The notes: generated from the sequence alone by a model not told the origin. Numbered from the stretch's first letter, positions 33,483-45,949 are shown. The stretch: 64,000 bases of DNA from Lantana camara (GCA_037501455.1 CM074860.1:49858501-49922500), one strand, 5' to 3'. Numbers and translations are program-made.

Positions 33483-35978
33483 TCACTGATCGAAAGGGAA
33501 CAACTCTGGATGGAACCTTCTCATCTTGTCTTCGGTTTCCCACGTGGCTTCTTCGGTCTTGCCACTTCTCCAAAGAACCTTAACCATGGGAATCTTCCGG
33601 TTTCTTAATTCTTGAAACTTCTTATCCAATATCTTAACCGGTTTCTGAAGAAAGGTTAGATTCAGTTCCAATTCCACTTCTTCAACGGGAATGATCTCAG
33701 TTTCATCGGGGTAGTATTTCCTCAGCTGAGAGACGTGAAATACATTATGAATCCTCGTGAGGCTCGGTGGTAGGTCCAATCTGTAAGCAACTTCTCCAAC
33801 TCTTTCCAAAATCTCATAAGGACCTAAGTAACGAGGCTTAAGCTGACCTCCTTTTCCAATCCGAGCAAATCCTTTACGTAGAGACGCCTTCAAGAAAACC
33901 CGGTCTCCAACCTCAAACTCGAGATCCCTTCTACGACGATCGGCGTAGCTCTTCATCCGTTGTTTTATTAATTGGACTTTCTCAATCATAGCCTCAACGG
34001 CCTTAGAAGGTTTTTCCAATTGCTCACTTTTCTTAACACCTTCTTGCTTAGTCCATTTCCACTCTTCCAGGTCAAAGAACAACGGAGAACGACACTTCCG
34101 GCCATAAAGTAGCTCATACGGTGCCATTCCAATCGAAGCCTGAAAACTGTTGTTGTACGCAAACTCAATCAAAGGTAGCTGATCATGCCAAGAAGACTGA
34201 AAATCCAAAGAACAAGCTCGAAGCAAATCCTCGAGGTATCTTATTAATCTCTCGGACTGACCATCCGTCTAAGGATGAAATGTTGTACTAAACTGGAGCT
34301 TCGTACCCAAAACCTCTTGTAATTCACGCCACAACTTAGAAGTGAACCGTGGATCTCTGTCTGAAACTATACTAACCGGAATCCCATGAAGTCTAACAAT
34401 CTCCCGGTTATAAAGCTCAGCTAGCTTGTGAATCTTAAACGATATCCGAACCGGCAGAAAATGTGCAGACTTCGTCAAACGGTCTATAATCACCCAAATT
34501 CCATCGAACCCACCTTTCACTTTAGGCAATCCGGACACGAAATCCATCGTCACCTATTCCCACTTCCACTCAGGAATAGGTAACGACTGAAGAAGACCTC
34601 CCCGTTTCTGGTGCTCGGCTTTCACTTTCTGACATGTGAGACAATGCTTCACATACTCGGCCACATCCTTCTTCAATCCACGCCACTAATAATATTGCCT
34701 TAAGTCCTTATATATCTTGTTTCCTCCGGGGTGGATGGAATAAGCCGATCTGTGAGCTTCCTTGAGTAATACCCATTTCAACTCCTCGGGTACAACCACT
34801 CGGTTCTTGAAACGAAGAAGACCGGTTTCATCGAACCCGAATGGACATTCCGGATCAGCTCTTTCTTGCCTTAGCTACCAATCTCTGAACTTCCACATCC
34901 GTACTCTGAGCTTCAAACAACCTGTGCTTCAAATCCGGCTGAACCGAAATATTAGAAACTCGAGCCCTTACAACAAGTGGCTCGATTCCACCACTTTTAC
35001 CCACTTCCAAGCTCGATACACTAACCTTCCTACTAAGTGCATCGGCGACCATGTTGGCTTTGCCGAGATGGTACTTGATCGTGCAATCATAATCTTCCAA
35101 CCTTTCCATCCAACGCCGCTGCCTCATATTCAAATCCTTCTGAGTGAATAAATACTGGAGGCTTTTGTGGTCGGTGAAAATATCGAAAGACACCCCGTAC
35201 AAATAATGTCTCCACTTTCCAAGTGCAAAGACTACGGCGGCGAGCTCAAGATCAAGTGTCCGATAATTCTTCTCGTGCTCTTTCAACTTCCAGCATGCGT
35301 AAGCAATTACCTTACCCTTCTGAGTCAACACACCTCCCAAGCCTTCCTTAGAAGCATCCGTGTAAACAGCATATCCTTCTGAACCTTCCGGAAGGGCTAA
35401 CACTGGAGCAGACACCAACTTTTCCTTCAAGAAAGTAAAACTCTTCTTACAATCTACATCCCAATCGAACTTCACATTCTTCTTCGTCAACCGTGTTAAA
35501 GGCGCTGCTAACTTGGAGAAATCTTTAACAAACCTCCGGTAATAGCCTGCCAATCCCAAGAAGCTCCTGACCTCTGAGGTATTCCTAGGTTTCTCCCACT
35601 TCAAAACCGACTCAATCTTTGAAGGATCAACTTCCAAACCACTACCTGAAATCACGTGACCCAAGAAAGACACCCTGTCAATCCAGAACTCACACTTACT
35701 GAATTTGGCAAATAACTGATGCTTCTTCAAAGTCCTCAATACCAACTGAAGATGCCTTGCATGCTCCTCGGCAGACTTAGAGAAAACCAGAATATCATCA
35801 ATGAAGATAACCACGAACTTATCCAGAAAAGGTCGGAAAATCCTGTGCATCATATCCATAAAAGCTACTGGGGCATTAGTTAAACCAAACGGCATCACTA
35901 CGAACTCATAATGCCCATACCGAGTATTAAATCCTGTCTTAGAAATATCCTCAGCTCGGATTCGCAGCTGGTAGTAGC
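33483..35978 (-). pseudogene. pol: pol of element K: RT, RNase H, integrase, chromodomain
   Basis: Read leftward. RT begins in [14 protein letters not shown] at 35978, where M's LTR cuts it. The active site [11 protein letters not shown] is at about 35785-35815. RNase H has [15 protein letters not shown] and FTDHKSL (about 35380-35150). Integrase has a zinc-binding region (about 34770-34630), then [14 protein letters not shown] and a TDGQSERL segment (about 34550-34240). GPYEILERV lies near 33820, and the chromodomain ends EATWETEDKM near 33540. Stops include TAG at 34554-34556 and at 34269-34271, the latter replacing the conserved Gln of HPQTDGQS. Otherwise it is well preserved. It ends at 33483, 20 bp before the PPT. 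Confidence 0.9.
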
Positions 35979-36585
35979 TGTAATGCCCCGGTTCCGGATG
36001 AAGAGGTAAGCACGCCACGTGTGTGTTTTGAGCCTAGGATTTTATTTTCGTTCTTTAATTTTATAATATATTCTTACGTGGCATTCATATTTTTATAAAA
36101 TTCATGAAATATTGTTTATATAAATTATTTGAATTCATATCATTGGATATATTATTCACGACAGGGAAAAATATTTATTGCATGAAATAATTACCGAGAG
36201 TATTTTAAATTACCAAATTGTCCCTAGTTGAATATTTCTTTAAAATTCTAGGGACTTAATTGCATAGTCTTTTAGGGACCGAATTGATCATATTTTAAAA
36301 CCATGCCTATTCAATTGCATAACTTCATGAGTTGAGGGATTAGTTGGCAATTGGTATATTTCACAAAAATCAAGAGGAATGAATCACGTAACATTTTTAT
36401 CTCCAAGCTTCCTAGTTCAATTTCATACAAATCTCCAACATATTCATCCCTCTCACTCTCGGTTTGTTCAAGAAAGAAAAGGGAAGAGAATTTTATCATT
36501 TACTTCAAGAATTTCCAAGAAAGATTTCAAGAAATCAAGTTTGAGCATCATCTTCATCCATTTCTTCACTTCTTGAACTTCAAAG

Positions 36586-37412
36586 GTGATAGTTGCATGA
36601 TTTCATGATTCTTGATCATATTTGGTTGGCTAGGGTTTGTGAATTATGTACCTTGAGGATTATTTGCTGAACAAAGAGTGATTAGGTGAATATATGTTGA
36701 ATTATAGCATGATTTATTCATGAAATCATTGAAAATTTGAGCTTTGTTGATCAAGAGGAGCATGGGCACGAAACTTGAAATTCTTGATAACATCTCATGC
36801 TTTGAGTGTTTAAATGTTATATTATCATCTTGTGAATATAGATGCATCATATTACCAGAAATAATAGCATTTGGGGATCACAAATTGGATTTGGTTTGCT
36901 TTGTTGATCATTGCCGAGAGCCTCCCCTGTTTTTGCTCTGTTCTGTAAATTGCAGAAACAGGGAACGGCCGTTCCCATCCTCAAGGCATTTTGGGAACAG
37001 CCGTTCCTCTTTTTTTAAACAAAAAGGAGGCGGCCGAGCATGGGAACTGCCGTTCCCCTTTTGGCCTTGGAGCTGGAAGGGCCGTTCCCAGCTAGGCGCA
37101 TTTTAAAACCAAAAACGTTGGCGTGATTTTGGGGATTCATGGGAACGACCGTTCCCATTTTTCAAAGGGATCCGGAACGGCCGTTCCCATGTCAGTTGCA
37201 GAACAAAACATTCTGCATAAAATTACGAAAATAGCCCCTCGATCCGACGACTTCTTTGACCCCGAATTGCTATAATATGTGCTAATATGTAGTGAAACAA
37301 CATTTTATCATGCCACATTGCATTTTCATCGTCATCTCGATACATTTCCTCCATTCGTCATATTTGGTCCATTTTAGGTCTTGTCTCATGTATACACGTC
37401 TTGTTTGCACAG
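36586..37412 (+). other. Putative LTR intron 1, element M
   Basis: This is 827 nt from GTGATA to TTTGCACAG and contains the palindromes 36961-37189. The donor is weaker than in E or A. Confidence 0.45.
36961..37189. repeat. Palindrome cluster of element M LTR
   Basis: There are six copies of GGGAACGGCCGTTCCC with single-base core changes: 36961-36976 (perfect), 36993, 37042, about 37076, 37141 (GACC core) and about 37174. Confidence 0.9.
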
Positions 37413-38638
37413 GTCACGAGGGCGTGGACGAGGAGCAGGCTCAGTAGGGTATATCCTTGTCATATTTTGTAAGAAAGGTGAGGTTTTGTTGAAGTAAATC
37501 GAACCCTATAACCCTTATATGCCACTTTCGGCCAAAACATATTAAAATTATAAACGTTTTCAAAGTTATAAACCTTTTAAGCAAGAAAGCAATGATTGTC
37601 ATGATTTTCAAGCAAGTTTGGCGAGTACATGATTGCACGTGGGCCCGAGGGTAATTCTTGAGCCAACCGGGAAAGCAAGGGCTGACGGGTAACTCTTAAA
37701 TTATCCTCACATTGTTGGGATCACCCCCGAATCCACTAGGAGATTAGTGGTGGAAGGAGTTCCGTGTCTAGAGAGTCATGTCCTCTACACACACCATGTC
37801 GTGGAGAGTCGAGCCTTGCAAACTCGCTATCACCCAGAGGAAGAAGGAGACTGGGGATTAATCTGGCATGTCGGGTTATCCTCGGGTTATTGCATGATTT
37901 CAAGTATGAAACTGTCTATGTGAGCACTAAATGGGATTGTATGATCATGTATTGAATTGATAAAGCAAGAACGTATTGTCACGTTTGGTGTAAAGGTTGG
38001 AGAATCGCCCCTACTCGTCGGGGTCACATGTTCATGAAATGTTCAAGTTAAAATGTTAAAGTGATTGGTTGTAATCTCGGGCAAAGATTAAGTTTCTTGA
38101 ATTATATATCCATTTCATTTCCAAAGTCTTCACCCGAGGCTACAACTTGCATGTGATGTGTGATACATATATATTTATTGCCCCTCACTCAGTCTTCGGT
38201 AGACTGATACTTCACTTTTCAAGTACTTGAGCGCTTGGTCGTGCTAGGCGGGTGTCCGGTCGAGTTTTGCATTCTCACGTAACTAGTACCATACCTTCAT
38301 GTATAACACTTTTAGTATCTCATGTTATGGTCGTTATTAGTACTTTTGTATACCTGAATATGTATATTATTAAGAGATGATAATGTATTGATAGTTAAGT
38401 TGGTATCTATACGTATCTATTCGGCAAATATGGTACCTATATGTATGAATGATTTTATTGCTTCCGCTTTCATTATCATGTTTGCTCTAGTTTTGTTTGC
38501 TCTGCTTTCATTATCATTTTTATTGTCACCCGTTCGCTATAGTTTTGATTTATGTATGGACTTTCCATTTCATACGTGGATCGAGGCTATAGTGCGGGGG
38601 ATGTAGTGCCCTGGGGGTTAGGGTGCTACATCTACAGG

Positions 38639-38650
38639 TGGTATCAGAGC
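38639..38650 (+). other. Primer-binding site of element M
   Basis: TGGTATCAGAGC lies 8 nt after the LTR end at 38630, tRNA-Met type. Confidence 0.9.
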
Positions 38651-38786
38651 CCGGTTGCAAAACCGAGGTTCTCGAGTCGTGTCAAGTCAGTCTAGGTCGC
38701 ACGGCATAGGGTTATTTGATACTTGAGAATCTGCATTTCACTGAATTACTTGATTACTTGAATTTCTGCCTTACTTGAGCTATTTG

Positions 38787-40747
38787 TGTTGGAATTCATC
38801 AACCCTAACGCAACGGAAATTAAAAATTTTAGGGATTCTAAAAACAAGTTTTATCGGAATTCCAATTAAGATCAGTCTTTGATTCAAGATTTACGATTTA
38901 AACAAAAGAAGAATTAAATACCTCTTTCGCTTCCGATTGATGACGATGACAAGAAGGTTTTCCAAAACCTACCCGCTTCTCTTCTATCCGATCTTCTTCC
39001 AAGAATCCCACGCGGAATTCCTCTAAGGTAGTCCACGACCCGTAATTGAACAACTATTCAATTAGCACACTAGAACACTAATTAGATATTGATTATCTAA
39101 TAGCATTCTCAATACTGTATTGAGAAAAGAGAGAGAAGAGAGAGACTTGGAGAGAAAGCAGAAAAGAAGAAAAACAACGATATTTGATTTCTCTCCCTTA
39201 TCTTTCTTAAATACTCAGCCCTAGGTCAAAACCCCTATGGGCCAGTCTTGGGCTTATATTTAATTACTACTTAATTAAATTAAAAACCCAATATTCATTT
39301 TAATTAGTAGACTTAATTTAATTACATTAATTAAATCACAAGTCCAATATCTAATTAAATTTGTGGACTTTAAAAATTAATTACTCCTAATTAAATTTCA
39401 AGTCCAATTAATTTAAATACACTTATTTAAATTAATGTTAACTCTTTAACATCTATTCTCAATAGCTTAACAATTAAGCATAAATTAATTAATACAATTA
39501 TTAATTAATTACTCTCTCATAAATTAAACTCTTTTATTTTATCAATCAATATCTATTGATCTTTAGATAATTTTGTTGTTCAATTCGAGTCATTGTGTGA
39601 CCCCTTAGGTTCACCAATAAATAGTAGTAGGCCCACATTCTTAACGTGGTATTTTAGATAACAATTTATCTTGTTGATTCAATTAAACCCTTTCAATTAA
39701 TCATTGTTTAATTAAAACTCCTTTTAATTAATCAGTACCTACAGATCATGATCGATGTCTAGTGACAAGCTCATGACCACCCATCCAACAGGTGAAGTTT
39801 ATACTGTGAACCTTTCAGTCTCATGGATAGCGTGAGATAAGATCCTTCTATCGTCCAATCCCAGATTAGGACCTAGGGCATGGGAATGATAGAACCCTAT
39901 TAGTCCTAATGCTATGAATTAATTCTAATAGCAATTCCATTGATCTAACACTCTAGGAAACCCATTTCCTAATTTAGATCTCACTACCTTGCGCAAGGAT
40001 TTAAGTGGAATGTGCTACAATAGAACTCATGGGTGATTCACTCGTTCTTCTAGACGAGCGATAGATTCTATGTTGGACTCTCATATGCCCCCATACATGA
40101 TTCGAACAATGCCAACATACAACCGTAACGAGATTCATGGAACCCATGAATCTCTAGGCGCATATCAAACATTACCCTTGTCATGCACAGAGCATCAATG
40201 GAGCCTCAAGTCTAAGGACCGTTTAGACACTACCATAACCAGGGAACCAACCTCATCATTAAGGCATAAAAGCCTTACCCCATTGAGGTGTCCCCATCGG
40301 GATCCTCAGTGTACTTGTTCCCTAAGAAGCACCCCCATTCGCATGTGAATGTCTCTACATTCAATACTTATGAAACAAAGTAACCTTTCTAAAAGGCACA
40401 TCGTATGAGCAAGTCTCAAACGAGTCAAGTCAACATCCCCGTGCTTATTAGACTCTTCGACTTGGAATTGGTTTAGGTCACGCCATAGAGACTTGTTTCA
40501 TAACCTCCATCCCTATGCGAGGTCAAGTCCCGTAGCTTAATGTGACCTTGGGGTTTCATCCATACACAAACCGTTATAATATGCAATTAATAAACTTGAA
40601 TGAGATATGATGAATTGGCCACATAGAATTAAACGACTATGAAACGTTACATTTATTATTCCATTAATGTCACAAATTGCTGCTAATAAGAGTAGTTTAC
40701 AAAAAGAGGCCTAAACTATTTGGCTCTTCTAGGGCACTACTCTAACA
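38787..40747 (-). repeat. 3' LTR of element N (1961 bp)
   Basis: The ends are TGTTGGAATTCATC and ACTACTCTAACA, followed on the right by the purine tract. It is nearly identical to 59626-61587. Confidence 0.93.
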
Positions 40748-40764
40748 ATCTCCCACTTGCCCTC
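40748..40764 (-). other. Polypurine tract of element N
   Basis: The minus strand reads GAGGGCAAGTGGGAGAT adjacent to the LTR at 40747, typical of copia elements. The pol stop codon lies within about 20 bp. Confidence 0.8.
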
Positions 40765-42090
40765 AGAGCCAATTGCCCATAGCCTTAAGACCCATCTCCT
40801 GGAGATGTCCTTCAAAGACCTTTTGGCTAAGAGGCTTAGTAAGCGGGTCTGCTACGTTTTCTGCCGAGGGTACACGTTCCACAATAACGTCACCTCTTTC
40901 TACGATTTCTCTAATTAGATGAAATCTTCTTAGGATGTGCTTTGACCGTTGATGAGCTCTTAGTTCCTTTGATTGTGCAATCGCTCCGTTATTATCGCAG
41001 AAGACAACGACCGGGTCAGCAATGCTAGGCACTACATCCAACTCTTGGATGAAGTTTTTCATCCACACACCTTCTTTCGCTGCCTCTGATGGAGCTATAT
41101 ACTCCGCTTCACAAGTGGAGTCGGCAGTAGTTTCCTGTTTGGAACTTTTCCAACTTATTGCACCACCATTTAACCGGAATATGAATCCGGACGTGGATTT
41201 AAAGTCGTCTACATCCGACTGGAAGTTTGAGTCGGTGTATCCTTCTAATTTCAGTTCTCCCTTTCCGCCGTATACAAGAAATAAATCCTTAGTCCTTTTC
41301 AAGTACTTAAGGATGGATTTCACGGCAGACCAGTGACTCTCACTAAAGTTTGATTGAAATCGACTTGTAACGCTCAAAGCTTATGCGACATCAGGTCTAG
41401 TACATAACATAGCATACATTATGCTCCCTATTGCAGATGCATAGGGTATACGAGACATCTTATCCTTCTCTTCTTCAGTGTTAGAACACATTGATTTAGA
41501 GAGGATCAACCCATGTCTCATTGGCAGGAATCCCCTCTTAGATTCCTCCATACTGAACCGTTTCACTACTTTGTCTATGTACTGAACTTGAGACATACCT
41601 ATTAATCTCTGTGATCTATCTCTATAGATTTTTATGCCGAGAATAAAGGAAGCTTCTCCCAAGTCCTTCATGGAAAACTGAGTAGACAACCAAGTCTTTG
41701 TTGTTTGCAGCACATCTTTCTCATTCCCAATGAGTAGATATCATCTACATACAACACCAAAAATTGTATGACTCGCCCACTGATTTTCTTGTAAACACAT
41801 GGTTCATACTCGTTCTTGATAAAGCCAAACGATTTGACTGTCTCAGCAAAACGGATGTTCCAACTTCTAGACGCCTGTTTGAGTCCATATATGGATCTCT
41901 GGAGTGTGTAGACTTTCTGTTCGCTCCCACTGGATGTGAAACCTTCTGGTCGTTACATATAAATATCTTTGTCTAAATCTCTATTTAGAAAAGTCATTTT
42001 CACATCCATCTGCCATATTTTGTAATCATAGTACACAACTATGGCTAAAGTATCCAAAGGGATGTAGGCAATCTAATCGTCCTCGCGGAT
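40763..42090 (-). pseudogene. pol: RT and RNase H of element N (broken)
   Basis: Read leftward. RT starts partway in with YYDYKIWQMDVK (about 42020). It continues with EGFTSSGSEQKVY, SIYGLKQASRSWN and the active site VLYVDDIYS (41726-41755), then MKDLGEASFILGIKI and RPDVA. RNase H (41377-40763) has GYTDSNFQSD, CEAEYIAPSEAAKE, CDNNGAIAQSKE and SKHILRRFHLIRE. A TAA follows RPDVA (about 41380), a TAA interrupts DIYM-RPEGF (about 41952) and a frameshift lies near 41720. The N-terminal third of RT normally found between the connecting region and this point is absent, with the junction near 42075-42107. Confidence 0.86.
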
Positions 42091-42106
42091 CTGCGAGGGC
42101 TTGTGT

Positions 42107-43938
42107 TTACTTCTCGTTGTGGGAAAGAGGAAGATTCCATTGCTTGATCATTTGTAGGTTCTGCAATATATTTGCTTGATCTTGTTGAACTTCAGTAAGT
42201 TCTGCAATCTTGCCTGACTTTTCAACTAGAAACTCTTTTTCTAGAAAAGTGGCATTCCTCGAAACAAACACCTTTTGTTCCGAGGGATCATAAAAATAGT
42301 AACCCACAGATTCTCTTTGGTATCCTACAAATTTGCACAAACTGGATCTGGAATCCAATTTGTCTCCCACTAGTCTCTTGACGTATGCAGGACATCCCCA
42401 AACTCTAAGGTATGAATAAGTGGGGGGTTTTGAAAACCACATCTTATATGGTATTTCGGGCACAGATTTGGAAGGAACTAAATTAATTATCTTCGCGGCC
42501 GTTTAAAGGGCATAACCCTAAAACGATATTGGAAGATCCGTGAAACTCATCATGGATCGGACCATATCCAATAAAGTCCGATTTTGTCGCTCGGAAACCC
42601 CATTCAGCTGAGGAGTCCCGGGCGGAGTGCACTGTGAGATAATCCCATTATCTTTCAAATAACCAATAAAGAGATCACTTAAATACTCGCCACCTCGATC
42701 TGATCGAAGAGCCTTAATTTTGCGGTCTGTTTGGTTCTCAACCTCTGTTTTAAACTCTATGAATTTCTCAAAGGCTTCAGACTTATGCTTCATAAGGTAC
42801 ACATACCCATATCTACTGAAATCATCAGTAAATGTGATGAAGTAATTACAACCGTTTCGGGTACTAACATTTAGTGGTCCGCAAACGTCTGTATGGATCA
42901 AATCCAGAAGATTTTGGCTTCGCTCTACATGCCCTTTAAAAGGGGACTTAGTCATCTTTCCCTTCAAACAGGATTCACAAGTGGTTAACTCGTTTAGATC
43001 ATCCGTACTGAATGATCCTAAGTTTCCCATCTTTAGAAGCCTATTCTTGGAGATATGTCCAAGTCTAGCATGCCAAATATTTGCTGAAGTTTGGTCATTT
43101 GATTTTCGTTTGTTTTCTCGTTCGACATTTAGGAGATTTAAATTAGTATTAGTTAAATACAGACCATTTTGCAAAGACCCTAATGCATGTGAAGAACCAG
43201 TCTTCAAAATGTAAAACATAGCATTAGAAATAGAGAAGGAAAAACCTTCCAAGTCTAGTACAGGAATGGAAATAATGTTTTTAACTAACTCAGGAACAAA
43301 TAAAACATTGTTCAATACTAAAATAAAACCATCTCCTAATATTAACCTAACATGTCCTTTGGCCTTTGCTGCAACTCTTGCTCCATTGCCCACTCGAAGA
43401 ACATGTTCTCTTTCATCAACCTCACGGACGTTGCTCATTCCCTGTAACGTATTACAGATGTCAGAAACGCATCCAGAGTCTAATAACCAATTATTAGAAT
43501 TGAATGAAAGGTTAATTTCGATGAGATTTATACCTTTTGTAAGAGTAGCTAAGTACTCCTTACAGTTCCTTTTCCAATGCCCTTGTTTCTTGCAATGGAA
43601 GCACTGAACCTCAGCTTGATTGGTCTTTTTCTTAGTGTTCGTTTTCTTAACCCCACCAGTGGGCTTAAGAGTCTTTTTCTTCTTTTGGAAACCCTTTCCC
43701 TTACCCTTCTTTGGCTTTGCAGCCTTAGTTTGGGATGAAGATGAACCTACTAAGAAAACAACCTTATCCTTCTTCATAGTTCGCTCGGCAGTTACGAGCA
43801 TATTCATCAGTTCCTCAACTGAAACTTCAGCTCCATTCATATTGAAGTTTATTATGAACTGTTTGAACGAAGGTGGCAGAGAGGTTAAGATCAAATCTAC
43901 ATAAAGCTCATTATCCATGATCACCTCGAGACTTGCAA
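42107..43938 (-). pseudogene. gag-pol: gag C-terminus, protease and integrase of element N
   Basis: Read leftward from O's insertion at 43938. The gag C-terminal part has INFNMNGAEVSVEELMNML, a Lys-rich linker and a zinc knuckle CFHCKKQGHWKRNC (about 43560-43600). The protease active site is LLDSGC (about 43470). The integrase HHCC region is HARLGH...CESC (about 43070-42970), with catalytic residues in HTDVCGP (about 42890), LRSDRGGEY (about 42700) and ERQNRTLLD (about 42580). It is continuous to a TAG at 42518-42520 where W is expected, then TAA and a further frame to 42107. Largely well preserved. The gag N-terminus is lost on the far side of O. Confidence 0.9.
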
Positions 43939-45020
43939 TGTAACAGCCCAAAACAGGGCCTGGATGAAAACAGTAAGTTAAGGCAGTGGTAAAGAGTTTA
44001 TAGACCGTGATCCAACTTTTTGAATCATCATGCATTGCATTCTTACATGAACTTTGTGCTCGTACATGTTCTGACATGCTTTAAGGGGGAATTCTTGACC
44101 TTTGATTCAGTTTACTATTCATAACCCGAGCCTACCTTGTTCATATTGCTACTCGAACCCTAGAGGTTCATCACACATGTTTCCCAATCATTTGAACTGG
44201 TTTCCCGAACTCAGAAAGTCTTTCTTGAGCCATAAGGGTATTTTTGGAACTTACCGACAAAAGTTACTATTCATCAGAAAATGAGCTTTTGATTCTGATA
44301 CCTTTTCCTACCCAAGTTACAGTCGAATCGATCCTTGAGTCGAGACGAGTCTTTTGAAATCATTCTTGGCTTGGAAATCCATTCCGGAACTTTGTTTTAT
44401 TGAAAACGTTTTTGAAAACCCTAGTTTACTATTCCTTTTACGAACGGTTTTCATTCAGAAAATGTTTTCTCTTCGGATTTGCACTACTTGAGCTATTTCA
44501 AGATTTTTGAGATGTTTTACAACTTTTGATTCAAACCCTAGCTTGAAATTTTGAAGCGTACGTTCGTAAGTGAGAATTCACTATTCACTCTACGTTCTCA
44601 ACTTTTTAACGGTAAAACGTTTTATAGTCGATTTTGGACTGAAAACGCTTCTCGATTTATTTCTTGAATTTTAGAAGCAATCCGGACTTGAAAATCATTC
44701 TAGAAAGTCGTTTTTCACTCGTGTCGAGTTTCGAGCTCAAAACTTTTATTCACTAAAACTAATGTATCTTTCAAACGGTAAATCCGATTTCGATGAATGA
44801 ATATGCGTTTCGAAGCTAATTTTCTTGCCGTCGGAATGGTTATACTTCCAGCCACTTATCCTCGAGCCTTGGGGGATGAAATTACAGAATTACCCCCAGC
44901 AGTCCCATTTTTACCTTCTTAATCCCTAAAGGTTCTAGAAGATACAAGTGGATGAACTCTTGTTTTGCTCTCCTACCCTTAAGCCATCTCTAATTGCAAG
45001 GTGAGGGGCTTCTTCACACC

Positions 45021-45030
45021 TATATATACC
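45021..45030 (+). promoter_or_regulatory. TATA box of O LTR
   Basis: TATATATACC lies about 1.08 kb into the LTR, followed about 30-40 bp on by a plausible start and a C/T-rich leader. Confidence 0.6.
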
Positions 45031-45828
45031 CCTCCCATGGCATTTGAATCCTTGCTCAAAGTTGTGTTAACAACACCCTTTCTTCTCTCCCTCTCCCCCT
45101 CTTTGCTGTCGGCCACCCCCCCTTGTAGCTAGGTTAGTTTGTTTTGTTTTATGTTATGTTTAGTTTAGTTTATGCTTTTATGTTATGGTATGTTTATATT
45201 ATGTTTAGGTTGGGTCTTAGGGTCTTCCCTAAGCCATATAGGATTTTATTTTATGCATTTATATATAGTTTTCATGATATGTTTGTGTAGATGTTTATAT
45301 GTTTTAATTGTTTAGTATATGCTTGAATATGTTATGAATTGCTCTAGTATATGCTATGATCATGTGATATGATTGTTATATTATGAGAATTGATGCATGA
45401 TTATGGAATTTAAATTATGTTCATGCATGTTAGCTAATGGAATAGTGATTTACAATTAATTATGTCACAACTTGTTGCATGTTGGTATTAAATTAAATTG
45501 TTACATGTTACATGCCTAAAGGTTTATGATATATGATATGATATGATACGAGATATGTTGTGACATGTTGTCACATTGTTATATGACTTTTGAATTATGA
45601 ATTGAGCTTATGATATGATTTGGATTAATGGATTAGTGCATTGATTATGTTATACATTTTAATAGTGTCGCATGTTATAACCTAAGATAGATTAGTGTTT
45701 CATAACTTGATCTTATGCCTTAATTGGACCTCTTAACTATAGGTTATACCTTTAACCTAGATCACACTTGATTATATTAACACGAACTTGAAACTATAGG
45801 TTATAATCAAGATCATAATTTAATTAGG

Positions 45829-45916
45829 GTGTGTGTGTGTGTGTGTGCATGCCGTGTGTGTGTGTGTGTTCGTGCATGGTGTGTGTGTGTACCGTGTGTG
45901 TGTGGGTGTGTGTATA
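45829..45916. repeat. (TG)n microsatellite in O LTR
   Basis: An interrupted GT/TG run with CATGCCG and CGTGCATGG interruptions. Confidence 0.9.
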
Positions 45917-45949
45917 GTAAGGGTTTGACCCGACCCTTTGACCCGACAT

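Larger units (their letters stand above)
30816..35978 (-). mobile_element. Element K: Ty3/gypsy chromovirus, 3' LTR and pol
   Basis: It is inserted in I; the expected TSD is TTCAT (30811-30815). Read leftward the order is RT (cut by M at 35979), RNase H, integrase, chromodomain, PPT and 3' LTR. Its gag, protease and 5' LTR should lie beyond M's right end outside the window. Confidence 0.88.
35979..38630 (+). repeat. 5' LTR of element M (2652 bp)
   Basis: The ends are TGTAATGCCCCGG and TTAGGGTGCTACA, followed by the PBS. Putative sites are donor CAAAG|GTGATA (36586), acceptor TTGTTTGCACAG (37412) and second donor GAAAG|GTGAGG (37478), with a 65-nt exon 2. The terminal module TCACCCGTTCGCTATAG lies at about 38525. 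Confidence 0.88.
35979..38786 (+). mobile_element. Element M: gypsy element, 5' LTR and leader
   Basis: A plus-strand element inserted in K's RT; the expected TSD is GTAGC (35974-35978). The 5' LTR, PBS and about 135 bp of leader are visible, then copia element N begins at 38787. The LTR belongs to the same family as gag-only element P (GGGAACGGCCGTTCCC palindromes, AAAG-GTGAGG donor). Confidence 0.85.

Noticed and set aside
35979..36018. Apparent start [14 protein letters not shown] of K's pol ORF
   Set aside because: Those codons come from M's LTR; K's own RT sequence begins at 35978.
36961..37189. Palindromes as microRNA or small-RNA precursors
   Set aside because: Each palindrome is only about 16 bp with no loop and too short for a plant miRNA hairpin. 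Secondary small RNAs cannot be excluded but nothing in sequence supports them.
40070..40348. 92-residue ORF present twice (also 60910-61188)
   Set aside because: Both copies lie in the two LTRs of element N at the same place; it is duplicated with the LTR and has no recognisable domain.
43939..44077. Apparent N-terminal extension of the copia gag ORF of element N
   Set aside because: This stretch is the start of O's LTR on the opposite strand; the open frame across the junction is accidental.
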